Shown: piece by piece, positions 37,234-44,768 of the stretch
Layout of the letters: the number at the start of each line of letters is the position of its first letter
Numbering within the stretch: position 1 is the stretch's first letter
From: Thermogemmatispora tikiterensis
Lineage (GTDB): Bacteria > Chloroflexota > Ktedonobacteria > Ktedonobacterales > Ktedonobacteraceae
Assembly (NCBI RefSeq): GCF_003268475.1
Contig: NZ_MCIF01000002.1
Coordinates: 2,028,259 to 2,092,258, forward strand
Direction of reading: 5' to 3'
DNA length: 64,000 nucleotides
Position numbers and translations under genes: made by a program
The notes under the pieces: model-generated
What the model was told of the DNA's origin: nothing
What the model saw: the letters and a program-made list of their open reading frames with translations, nothing else
Databases searched by the model: none

Positions 37234-37600
37234 GGGGATGACGGGTTTCGACAGACAAGCTGTTGAAAGGATTGCAGGCCGAGGTGCCGGTGTGCTCTCT
37301 CGTTAAACAACCGGCAAAAAAATAACTGCCAACAAGGCAAATTACTCCTACGCTCTCGCCGCTTAATTAGGCGAGCGTCGTCCCTCTGACTTTCGCCTGT
37401 GGGGTCAGATGTGGGCGCCGACGACACGGGCTGCGGTGCCGGTGATCGCCCTCTAAGCGGCATCTAAGACCAGAGGGCCAGCGCTGAGGAATCCTGTCGG
37501 TGGGAGTCCTCTGCGCATAGCAATACACCGACTAAGCCTGTAGGATATCCTTTAACAGGGTTGCCTGGACGGGGAGTTCGACTCTCCCCCATCTCCACCA
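37234..37600 (+). ncRNA. ssrA: Transfer-messenger RNA (tmRNA)
   Basis: 367-nt tmRNA. The 5' end GGGGATGACGGGTTTCGAC and the 3' end GTTCGACTCTCCCC...ACCA are the highly conserved tRNA-like parts; GGGGATG pairs with CATCTCC as a 7-bp acceptor stem, and the CCA is encoded (37598-37600). The tag ORF runs 37328-37366 and encodes A-N-K-A-N-Y-S-Y-A-L-A-A, stop TAA, ending in the LAA degradation signal recognised by ClpXP. Pseudoknot regions lie on both sides of the tag. Its partner SmpB is encoded at 2854-3360. The 3' end of ssrA is a frequent integration site for islands; the CRISPR-Cas locus begins right after it, though no duplicated 3' end was seen. Confidence 0.98.
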
Positions 37601-37604
37601 TTCT

Positions 37605-37638
37605 CAGACCACTCCTGAGCTGCCTTCGGAGTGGTCTG
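37605..37638 (+). terminator. Terminator hairpin of ssrA
   Basis: CAGACCACTCC (37605-37615) pairs perfectly with GGAGTGGTCTG (37628-37638), 11 bp, 12-nt loop, starting 5 bases after the encoded CCA. Followed by TTTGCTCTG, a modest T-run. A short direct repeat GTGACAGTTTGA follows (around 37649-37671). Confidence 0.65.
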
Positions 37639-37709
37639 TTTGCTCTGTGACAGTTTGAGTGACAGTTTGAAGCTACAGCCACTCCCCTGTTTGATGCCAC
37701 TGTCGATCC

Positions 37710-37746
37710 GTTCCAATCCCTCAGCGGGCTTGCAAAGCAGTCATTA
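37710..37746 (-). repeat. Orphan decayed CRISPR repeat upstream of the cas locus
   Basis: The plus strand reads GTTCCAATCCCT, identical to the first 12 bases of the array repeat, then CAG, then CGGGCTTG (again identical), after which it diverges. In array orientation the crRNA-sense strand is minus, as in the real array. It directly abuts a leader-like block (37741-37886). The remnant is 13 kb from the array, between ssrA and the WYL gene. Confidence 0.75.
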
Positions 37747-37886
37747 GTGACCGCTTCCTTCTATGCGGCTTTGATACCAGCCACTGTGGTCTTCCTACGA
37801 CCAGGGAAGCCTTGCGAGGATCGCCGCATGAGAAGCCGGGTACCAAGATCCACAAAGCGAACGGCACCAGCGGCAGCAGCAGCATT
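37741..37886 (-). other. Leader-like block related to the CRISPR leader
   Basis: This stretch aligns over about 140 bases with 51617-51755, the region just beyond the leader end of the array: TCAT(T/C)AGTGACCGC, then GCGG, GAT(A/G)CCAG, CGAGGATCGC, GCGAAC(G/A)GCA and an AGCAGCAGC run, in the same order and orientation with small gaps. Together with the decayed repeat beside it, it looks like the leader end of a lost second array. Confidence 0.65.
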
Positions 37887-37986
37887 GCTCATAAGACAGA
37901 AGAGTGACCCGACACCTTGACAGCGGGCGCACAAAAGCCCTATGGTAAAAAACATCTTTCTTGCCTTGATGGAGGGAAAGCAGTGC

Positions 37987-39123
37987 ATGGCCGGTTTCCA
38001 ACACGCTGAACCTTTTTCATCAGAGGAAAGGCTTGCCGTCCTCCGGTTCGAGCGGCTTCTGCGCCTGCTGGCACTGCTGCGACAAGGGCCTTGCACACGC
38101 GAGCAAATTTTCTCCAGCCTGGGGCAGCACTATGGCATAGATCGGGAGGAGGCCAGTGATGATGCACGGCTCCGCGGGGCCCATCGCATGCTAGAGCGAG
38201 ATCTGGCGATCCTGGAAGCGGTTGGCGTGGTGCTGGTTCGGGAGCGGCGGGGGAGGCTCCCGGCACGCTATGTCCTCAAGGATGATCAGGGCTTGGCTCC
38301 CTTCTGGTCCCTGTCGGATACAGAGGTGGAATGTCTAGCTTTCCTGGCCTCGATGTTCACGGACCCCTATCGCCTGGCTCCTCCAGACCCGACGCAAGCG
38401 CTGCCACAGCCCCAGCCGCGCCACCCGTTTGCGGATGAGGTGCAGGCACTCATCGAGCGGCTCGCCCAGCAACTGCCACCACGGCAGCAGCAGCGCTTCC
38501 AACAGTGGGCCCGCACCCCCTATGTCTACTTTAATCTGGCCCCTGTGATGGACTATCTGCCCTATCAGGAGCTGATCAGGAAGATTACGCGAGCGATACA
38601 GCAGCGCCAGCACATCCGCTTTACCTATCGGCCTCTCTCGGGCAAAGAGGTCACCCATCAGCATCTTGAACCCGCCTATGTGATCCAGATGGAGGGGCAT
38701 TTCTATCTGGTTGCCTATCATCCCGAGCGCGGGCGATTTCTGGAGTTCCGCATCGATCGCATTCAGGAGCAGTCGCTGCAGATTGAGCCGCAGCTCACTG
38801 GCAGGACACGGCCTCGCCACGTGCTGACCTTCCGCTTCTGGCTGGACGCGAGGATCGCTGAGCCTGGCCTGAGCCAGCGCTGGCTGTCGCAAATGGTTGA
38901 GCGAGAGGAGATGCGCATGAACGAGCAAGGGCAAGAGGAACGCTGGATACTCATCCGGGCCACAGCGTACAGCGGGTGGCGGGTGATCCAGCAGTTGTTA
39001 CGCTACGGGGAGAGAGCGGAGCTGGTTGAGCCAGCGTCGCTGCGAGAGGAGATGCGCAGGGTCGTCAGCAAGATGGGCAAGCTCTATGGACTCGGCTTGC
39101 ACGAGCCAGAGGAGGTGCGATAA
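37987..39123 (+). CDS. WYL-domain transcriptional regulator (CRISPR-associated)
   Basis: 378-aa regulator. Residues 15-75 are a winged helix-turn-helix of the HTH_11/DeoR-like kind (FERLLRLLALLRQGPCTREQIFSSLG ... MLERDLAILEAVGVVLVRERRG); the central WYL domain spans about 195-265 (HIRFTYRPLSGKEVTHQHLEPAYVIQMEGHFYLVAYH ... FRIDRIQ) and the WCX domain follows to about 365. WYL proteins control CRISPR and BREX-type defence loci, sensing nucleic-acid ligands. It is the first gene of the locus, 226 bp from cas10d. The large palindrome at 39197-39235 between them is its probable operator. ATG 37987 is used (GGAGGG upstream); another in-frame ATG at 37942 would add 15 residues. Confidence 0.88.
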   Translation: MAGFQHAEPFSSEERLAVLRFERLLRLLALLRQGPCTREQIFSSLGQHYGIDREEASDDARLRGAHRMLERDLAILEAVGVVLVRERRGRLPARYVLKDDQGLAPFWSLSDTEVECLAFLASMFTDPYRLAPPDPTQALPQPQPRHPFADEVQALIERLAQQLPPRQQQRFQQWARTPYVYFNLAPVMDYLPYQELIRKITRAIQQRQHIRFTYRPLSGKEVTHQHLEPAYVIQMEGHFYLVAYHPERGRFLEFRIDRIQEQSLQIEPQLTGRTRPRHVLTFRFWLDARIAEPGLSQRWLSQMVEREEMRMNEQGQEERWILIRATAYSGWRVIQQLLRYGERAELVEPASLREEMRRVVSKMGKLYGLGLHEPEEVR

Positions 39124-39196
39124 GGAAGGCCCGTTCTCCCGCCCCAATCTCCTTCGCCTCCGGTCCCTTCACCTTCCATCTATGTTGTTGTACAGC

Positions 39197-39235
39197 AACA
39201 GATTGATACGACAGAATATGTCGTATCGACCTGTT
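39197..39235. promoter_or_regulatory. Nested palindrome, probable WYL operator of the cas operon
   Basis: GATACGACA (39205-39213) and TGTCGTATC (39219-39227) form a perfect 9-bp inverted repeat around GAATA; outside it AACAG (39197-39201) and CTGTT (39231-39235) are also perfect arms with 3-bp gaps on both sides. A third, shorter dyad TGTTG/CAACA (39183-39200) sits just upstream. AT-rich TACTATATAA follows (39235-39244), likely the promoter core. It lies 115 bp before cas10d. Confidence 0.65.
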
Positions 39236-39349
39236 ACTATATAACCACCTCTCACCTCTGACGAGCAGTGAGGGAGAGGCTGCCCTTGTGGGAGCGATGG
39301 TCGACTCTCCTGTATTGAAATCTTTCTCTGGAAAGGGGGATGAATTGAG

Positions 39350-42007
39350 ATGGCTCCGGCCTCTGACACCTCTCCATCCTGGTCGGTACTGGGCCTGACC
39401 TACCGGGGCGATGACCCAGAGCAGGTCTTTCAGCAGTACCTGCAGTGCATCGCTGACGAAGGACTACGCCACTACCAGGAGATCATCCAGACGGGCAGTA
39501 AGCAAGGGGAAAGTCTCTGGCTGCATGTGCTCAATGGAGCAGCAATCATTGAGCGACTCCAGCCTCTCTTTGGGTTGAATGCCACTGAGCTGCGCTGTCT
39601 TCTCCTGGCCATGACTCTCCATGACATCAATAAGCTGCCAGCTTACAGTAAGGACAGCAGTGGAAAAGCTATCCGCTATGCCAACGCGGCTACACTGGAG
39701 CACCTGGCCAGCGAGCTAGAGGCCCTGCAAGCGGACCGCTTTTTCCCACAGTGGCGGGACTATCTGCGGGACATCAAATTCCTGGTCGATAGCCATCAGG
39801 ACCAGGCGCCTCAGAATTCCCAGTTCTCTTTCTCCTTTGCGCAACAATGTCGTCTTCCCCGGTCCCGTCTTGAAGGGCCGCTCAGAGCGCTGCTGCGCAC
39901 AGCGGATGTACTGGATCTGTCTCACAGCTCAGACCAGACCAGCCATCAGGAGCGCCATATTCATCAGAAGGCTCTTGAGCGGCTGAACGAGGGCCTTCAC
40001 CTCAGCGGGGGCCAGCAGCGGTACCGCTTTATTAGCCATCGCCTGGCCGAACAGCGTGGCCTGCTTTCCAATACGATCCATAACCAGGTCGTCCATTTCC
40101 TCCAGGAACAGTATGGGCCGCAAAGCTGCATTCCCCTGCTCTTCCATGCCGAGGGCGTCGACTACCTGCTCAACCGCGCCATCCCTTTTACCTGGACGCG
40201 CAAGCAGCAGCGTGAGCTGACCCGGCGAGTGATTGGCAGGCTGGCAGAGATGCAGCAGGAAGGCCTGACAGAGTTCATCAAGGCGCGGCCCTCGGGGATC
40301 AACGTCGACAAGGCAGCGCTCGACAGTGGGGCCTCTATCGAGCGGATCTTTGGGTGTATCACCAAGGTGGTCATGCGCAAGCAATACCGGGAAGACTGGC
40401 GCCAGGAGCGCGAAGCGGCGGCGCGTGAGGACCTGCAAACCTTCCTCGCCTCTCCGCAGGCAGCGGCGAAGCCGCTGTTGCAAGCCCAGTGTCAAGCGTT
40501 GCTGGCAGAGCAGCATCTGTTGCCTGTCGATTCCGAGGCATTCAAGCGGGGCGAGTTCCTCATGGCCTACCGGAACTTTCTTGAAGCCCATCGAGGAGAA
40601 GAGCTGAAGCGCCTGCACGATGACGCCTGGCAGCGCGCGGCACGTCTCTTTGGAGTGCCTGAAGAGCGACAGGATCTCTACGCGCTGGTCAATTCCTATC
40701 GGCGAGGCTATGTCATGGCTCGCGACCTGCCGGCCTTCGAGCTTCCTGAGATGGAGGCCGCGGCCCTCGCCGATCTCGCCCGTCTGGAAAAGCAGGCTCA
40801 GCAAGCTGCACCACCACGCGCAGGCCGTGGCAAACGGGAGCAGAGACAGCCCGCCTCCTCCCAGTCAGTGGAGAGCAGGGACCAGCAGGACCCAGCAGGG
40901 ACTGCAGAGGGGGGGGACCTGTCGCTGGCGTCCCAGGAGGAGGCGCTACTCGACTACCTGGATCGCCATCTGAGTTTCTGGGACCTGGTCAGCGGCGAGC
41001 TGCAGCAGCCAGTCGACTTTCAGGCAAATCTACGCCACTATGCCGACCCGCGCCACGCCAACCGGCAATGCAGCTATTGTAGCAGTCCCTTGCCCGCCGA
41101 GGAATGGATGGCCCTGCAGGTGCCGCCCAGTATCGGGGTGCAGCAGTTCTCGAACCGGCTGGAGGGCGGAAGCCCGCGCGAACCGAAGCGCAATATTTGT
41201 CCCATCTGCCGGCTGCAGTTCCTCCTGGAAAAGCTGGCCTGGCCGTCGCACCGCGATAAGCAAGGGAGTGAGTTTCAAACGTTCTATCTCCACCTGTTCC
41301 CGTACAGCTTCTTCCCTGGGCCGCTGCTGCAAGCCTGGTGGCAGACCATCGAGAGTGTCAGGGAGGAAGACCTGGGAGCAATCGACCCAGACACGCGCGA
41401 CGCGGAGCAGTGGCAGCGGCTGGCTGATGGCCGATTTCTGCAACAGCTACGCTATCGCGTAGCTGGACGCGAAGGACTGGTTATTCCGCGCTACGAAGAG
41501 GCTCTCAGTCCCACACCAGTGCTGCCGCTGACGATCAACCAGCAAGGATATGGTCGCCAATACCTGGTCGCTCTGGAGAAAGCTCTCTTGCTGGCCGCCT
41601 GGTTTGATTGCCGCGTACTCCTTTCGCGCCTGCCGACGCCGCTGCTTAACCTGGAACAGGAAACAATCGGGTCGGAGCCGGTAGCGTTCATGGCTGAGGG
41701 AGTGCCCCAGGCCCTCACCTGGCTGCTACCAGAGCAGGTATTGACTCGTCCCCAGGTCCAGGCCCTCTGTCGTCGTCTTGCCTTGCTGCACAAGCTGATT
41801 CTTGTCCTGCAACCGCATGCTCCGTCGACCGTGGCGGTGCTCTACGACCTCGTTGCGGCGGCAGCTCATGACCCTCTGATGCTCTACCACGAGGTTGACC
41901 GCCTGATCGAGGAGAAAGCCGGCAAGGAGCGGTATGTCTTAAAGCTCAGCTATCAGGTCGCCCCGCTGCTGGAGCAGCTGCTCGGGGCTGCGGAGGCGAT
42001 CGGCTAA
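39350..42007 (+). CDS. cas10d: CRISPR type I-D large subunit with HD nuclease, Cas10d/Csc3
   Basis: 885-aa large subunit of the type I-D interference complex. The N-terminal HD nuclease domain has His59 region (LWLHVLNGA), then LLLAMTLHDINKL with His91-Asp92, and a downstream DSHQ; in type I-D the HD nuclease is fused to Cas10d, not to Cas3. The middle carries a zinc finger with CSYCSS (about residue 574) and ICPICRLQF (about 620). The Palm-like core is degenerate, with no GGDD cyclase motif, as is normal for Cas10d. The protein ends at LLGAAEAIG and seems to lack the C-terminal small-subunit segment carried by longer Cas10d proteins (about 950-1000 aa); that segment appears as the next gene. 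ATG 39350 with GGGGGA upstream. Confidence 0.93.
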   Translation: MAPASDTSPSWSVLGLTYRGDDPEQVFQQYLQCIADEGLRHYQEIIQTGSKQGESLWLHVLNGAAIIERLQPLFGLNATELRCLLLAMTLHDINKLPAYSKDSSGKAIRYANAATLEHLASELEALQADRFFPQWRDYLRDIKFLVDSHQDQAPQNSQFSFSFAQQCRLPRSRLEGPLRALLRTADVLDLSHSSDQTSHQERHIHQKALERLNEGLHLSGGQQRYRFISHRLAEQRGLLSNTIHNQVVHFLQEQYGPQSCIPLLFHAEGVDYLLNRAIPFTWTRKQQRELTRRVIGRLAEMQQEGLTEFIKARPSGINVDKAALDSGASIERIFGCITKVVMRKQYREDWRQEREAAAREDLQTFLASPQAAAKPLLQAQCQALLAEQHLLPVDSEAFKRGEFLMAYRNFLEAHRGEELKRLHDDAWQRAARLFGVPEERQDLYALVNSYRRGYVMARDLPAFELPEMEAAALADLARLEKQAQQAAPPRAGRGKREQRQPASSQSVESRDQQDPAGTAEGGDLSLASQEEALLDYLDRHLSFWDLVSGELQQPVDFQANLRHYADPRHANRQCSYCSSPLPAEEWMALQVPPSIGVQQFSNRLEGGSPREPKRNICPICRLQFLLEKLAWPSHRDKQGSEFQTFYLHLFPYSFFPGPLLQAWWQTIESVREEDLGAIDPDTRDAEQWQRLADGRFLQQLRYRVAGREGLVIPRYEEALSPTPVLPLTINQQGYGRQYLVALEKALLLAAWFDCRVLLSRLPTPLLNLEQETIGSEPVAFMAEGVPQALTWLLPEQVLTRPQVQALCRRLALLHKLILVLQPHAPSTVAVLYDLVAAAAHDPLMLYHEVDRLIEEKAGKERYVLKLSYQVAPLLEQLLGAAEAIG

Positions 42008-42065
42008 CGCACCCGTCTGTCTGTCGCTTGTTCATAGCCCAGATTACAACAAGAGGAGGTTCATT

Positions 42066-42578
42066 GTGACGTCCACACCTTCCCAGGCAAGCCCTCATCA
42101 GGCCGGAGGGGACCTTCTGGCCCAGGCACTCAAAGAGGTGGCCGTCCACGCGGCCAGGCAAGCCATTCGTAGCCGTTCATTCAAGCGCAATTCGCTCCTG
42201 AAACCCCTGGACATCATTCTGGCCGAACTGGGACGCTATCCAAAGGAGCTGGAGTTTGCCCGCGATAGCAGCAAAGGCCTGATCTTCGACCACCTCAAGC
42301 GCATTCGAGCCCGGGTCTCGGAGGCAGCGATCTATGAGTACGTCGACCTGTTTTTTGAGAAAGTGCTCAAGCAGGCCCTTGACAACCATACAGGGAAACT
42401 GCTCCAGCGTGAGCGCTCGCTGCGCAGCGCCTACCTGGTTTATGTGCGTCAGGAGCTGGCGCGCGTCTTCATGGAGAGGAAGCGGGCAGCCTCAGAGGAT
42501 GAGGCGTTTGCGCAGCTTGAGGCTGCTGAAATGGAGGAGTCCGAGGAAGAAGCGGCAACCGGCTCCCTCGCGGACTAG
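42066..42578 (+). CDS. cas11d: Separate small-subunit gene, Cas11d-like
   Basis: 170-aa, largely helical, basic protein (KEVAVHAARQAIRSRSFKRN; LKPLDIILAELGRY; IYEYVDLFFEKVLKQAL; LLQRERSLRSAYLVYVRQEL) with an acidic tail (about 145-165). It sits exactly where the C-terminus of a full-length Cas10d would continue, 58 bp after cas10d, and resembles that C-terminal helical region, which in other type I-D systems yields the small subunit Cas11d by internal translation. Small subunits line the belly of Cascade and hold the displaced strand. Starts at GTG 42066 after AGAGGAGG. The homology claim is from memory of the family pattern; the position and size agree. Alternative: an unrelated accessory protein. 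Confidence 0.7.
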   Translation: MTSTPSQASPHQAGGDLLAQALKEVAVHAARQAIRSRSFKRNSLLKPLDIILAELGRYPKELEFARDSSKGLIFDHLKRIRARVSEAAIYEYVDLFFEKVLKQALDNHTGKLLQRERSLRSAYLVYVRQELARVFMERKRAASEDEAFAQLEAAEMEESEEEAATGSLAD

Positions 42579-42714
42579 CTCGCACAGGGTCCAGCAGGCC
42601 AGGCCAGGCCTGAGCGCTTCCCTCAGCGCCCTCACCCCTTGAACAGCCAGAAGAGTGCAAGAGTAGAGATACAATCCATAAGATACATTTCATAAGAAAG
42701 GATGTTGCGTATCC

Positions 42715-43728
42715 ATGAGTGTCACTACAACGTTCACCGTCCTCAATCAGTACCGTGACTATCTGCTGGAGCGCTATGATAACTTCCCGCATGGCCGCTA
42801 TATCAGCGTGATCCTGATCCGCAAGACTGAGTCAGAGACCATCTTCCGCACGGAAGGCAGTGGAGAGGGTCTTGTCAAGGAGCTGGTGACTGCTGGTCGC
42901 CGGGAGAGCACACGCGAACCGATCCAGCGCGTGGTCATCAGCAAGCGCAAACAGACCGCGGTGGAGCGCCGTGTTGGGCGCGAGCTGCTGCGCGAGTACG
43001 AGCTGTTGGGGGCAGTGACAGTGGGGCGAGAGCAGCGCCCGTGCGCGCTGAATACCAATGCCCCCTGTGGCAAGTGCATCGACTGCATGGTCTATGGCTA
43101 CGCCGCTGGCGGTGGCGGTGCCCAGAAGAGTCGCGTCATGACCGACGATGCCTACTCCCTGGCTCCGGCCCACCAGGTCACCAGCAAGCGCACTTTCAAC
43201 GCTACCTTCGACAACGGGACGATGCGCAACCCCTTTGATGGGAAGCCCTCGACCTCCATCAACGAGGATGAGTACGTCTTGCCCGAGACCCATTTTCTCG
43301 ATATCGAGACGCTCAAGGATCTCACGCCAGGAGAGTTCCAATACGTGCTTGGCAACATCCTGCGCAGCACCCGCTACGGGGCAATCAGCAGCCGTCAGGG
43401 GCGCGTACGCAATATGATCGTGGCCATGATATTTAGCGATACAGAGATCTTTTCGAATCTCGAACTGACCCAGGAGGTCTATGATCTGCTGTTGGAGACG
43501 CAGGGGAGTACGGAGCTGGATGTGCCGCTCTCTGACGCTCTTGTCGAGCATGCTGTGCAGCAGGCCACCGATACCCTGCTGCGCGACCTGGTCGGGCGCC
43601 CGCCACTGGTCGTGCGCGGGGAAGCTCTGGCGCGATTGCTAGAAGAGACTCTGACGCTCTATCGCGAGCCAGAGCGTCTCAAGGCGCTCCTTCAGGAGAC
43701 CACAGCGAGCTACCAGGCTCTTCCCTGA
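42715..43728 (+). CDS. csc2: CRISPR type I-D backbone subunit Csc2 (Cas7)
   Basis: 337-aa Cas7-family protein forming the crRNA-binding backbone of the I-D complex. Hallmarks of Csc2: the RRM-like start (YISVILIRKTESETIFRTEG), a zinc-binding-like segment with NAPCGKCIDCMVYGYA at residues 115-130, the thumb-like TSKRTFNATFDNGTMRNPF, and RSTRYGAISSRQGRVRNMIVAMIFSD near 220-245. Length is usual for Csc2 (330-350). It follows the small-subunit gene by 136 bp; the gap has AT-rich elements (TACAAT) but no firm promoter. Confidence 0.95.
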   Translation: MSVTTTFTVLNQYRDYLLERYDNFPHGRYISVILIRKTESETIFRTEGSGEGLVKELVTAGRRESTREPIQRVVISKRKQTAVERRVGRELLREYELLGAVTVGREQRPCALNTNAPCGKCIDCMVYGYAAGGGGAQKSRVMTDDAYSLAPAHQVTSKRTFNATFDNGTMRNPFDGKPSTSINEDEYVLPETHFLDIETLKDLTPGEFQYVLGNILRSTRYGAISSRQGRVRNMIVAMIFSDTEIFSNLELTQEVYDLLLETQGSTELDVPLSDALVEHAVQQATDTLLRDLVGRPPLVVRGEALARLLEETLTLYREPERLKALLQETTASYQALP

Positions 43729-43923
43729 GATTCTGGGTTCCGCACGCCAGGAAACAGGCTGAAGTCTCGATAAGAAGCGGGAAAGGAAGGAAAGGGACAG
43801 AAACGCAAGAAGAGGATAGCGGCCAGGAATGTAGCTCGGCCCAGCTGAGCGACACGACTCGACAGAGGAACCCTGGCCTGGCTGCGCCTTCCTTTCCCCC
43901 TGCACCCCAGGAGGAATCATGAT

Positions 43924-44664
43924 ATGACAACGCTGGCGATCTATCAGGTTGAACTGACACTGCTGGAACATACCTTTTTTGCCAGTCGCGAGGTGGGCCA
44001 GCTCTACGAGACCGAGCCCGTGATCGGCAACTACGCCCTGACCTATGCCCTGGGCTGGTGTGCCTCTCCCTACAACTGGAATGGCCCGCCACGCTATAAA
44101 GTAGACCTGCTGCCGCTGAACCACCAGGGCCGCTATGTGACGCCGGCGACTTTTCTGCCTGGTCGCCTGCGCTTCGCGTTCAGCCAGTTCAACGCCCAGT
44201 CAGACAGCTACTACTTCCGCTTCGATCAGAATGCCATTGCGCTGGAACGCTCTCGCAAGGCCCGGGCCATGAACTTCCCCCAGGCTGGCAAGATCCGTCT
44301 GCTCGCCGCCGAGAGCCAGGCACGTTTCTACGCACTGTTGCCGGAAGAGCTGGCTCCCGCACTGCCGCGCTACATCCGTCTGGGCAAGTTTCAGAGTAAG
44401 GCCCGCCTCGACTGGCAACCACTGCAGCTGCTTACCCAGGAGCCGCAGGAGCAAGAGTACGTTGTCGACTTCTTTCTGAATGCCGCTGACCTGCCGGAGG
44501 CCATGCTCTCTGGCATGCGCAGCTTCACCCTGTACAATATTCCGCCGGCGCCGCTGGTGCGTCAGGCGCGTCTGCGCGGCCCTTTCTGGGTCGGGCGTCT
44601 GCCCAATGGCGAAGTCGTTCCTCTGCCCGCCGGCATGCACTATGGCGTCGAGACCCTGCCCTGA
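43924..44664 (+). CDS. csc1: CRISPR type I-D Cas5 subunit Csc1
   Basis: 246-aa Cas5-like protein that caps the 5' handle end of crRNA. Recognised by TTLAIYQVELTLLEHTFFASREVGQLYETEPVIGNYALTYALG (1-44) and the pattern QFNAQSDSYYFRFDQNAIALERSRKARAMNFPQAGK. The family lies beside csc2 as here. The start ATG 43924 has GGAGG nine bases upstream; a two-codon mini-frame ATG-ATA-TGA (43919-43927) overlaps it, which is odd and might damp initiation. The next gene, cas3, is 104 bp away with the orphan CRISPR repeat in between. Confidence 0.93.
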   Translation: MTTLAIYQVELTLLEHTFFASREVGQLYETEPVIGNYALTYALGWCASPYNWNGPPRYKVDLLPLNHQGRYVTPATFLPGRLRFAFSQFNAQSDSYYFRFDQNAIALERSRKARAMNFPQAGKIRLLAAESQARFYALLPEELAPALPRYIRLGKFQSKARLDWQPLQLLTQEPQEQEYVVDFFLNAADLPEAMLSGMRSFTLYNIPPAPLVRQARLRGPFWVGRLPNGEVVPLPAGMHYGVETLP

Positions 44665-44708
44665 ATGAATGAGCGCTGACCGGCTATGGGGGGCCCGCCT
44701 GGCCGTGC

Positions 44709-44745
44709 GTCAGAATGCCGCTCAAGCCCGTTGAGGGATTGGAAC
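44709..44745 (+). repeat. Orphan CRISPR repeat embedded between csc1 and cas3
   Basis: A 37-bp copy of the array repeat in crRNA-sense on the plus strand, 35 of 37 positions identical (differences: T for C at position 8, G for T at position 25); it ends in GGGATTGGAAC as crRNA repeats do. It lies 44 bp past the csc1 stop and 23 bp before the cas3 GTG, so it is part of the cas mRNA. The next bases (TTGGAAAAGAGGAGGG) hold the cas3 ribosome binding site. A weak second match, GAACGCCGCT at 44799-44808, shares ten bases with the repeat but is in the cas3 coding region. Confidence 0.92.
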
Positions 44746-44768
44746 TTGGAAAAGAGGAGGGTAACATC

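Noticed and set aside
37570..37600. Duplicated ssrA 3' end as attachment site at the far end of the CRISPR locus
   Set aside because: I looked through 51.5-54 kb and saw no second copy of the TTCGACTCTCCCC part.
37761..38096. Minus-strand ORF of 111 codons over the leader-like block and the WYL start
   Set aside because: It matches the frame of a similar ORF over the real leader (51586-51894) only because the DNA blocks are related; no ribosome binding site, Cys/Ala runs, and it overlaps a clear gene.
44715..44768. ATG at 44715 as cas3 start
   Set aside because: It falls inside the CRISPR repeat and lacks a ribosome binding site; GTG 44769 has AGGAGGG at good distance.
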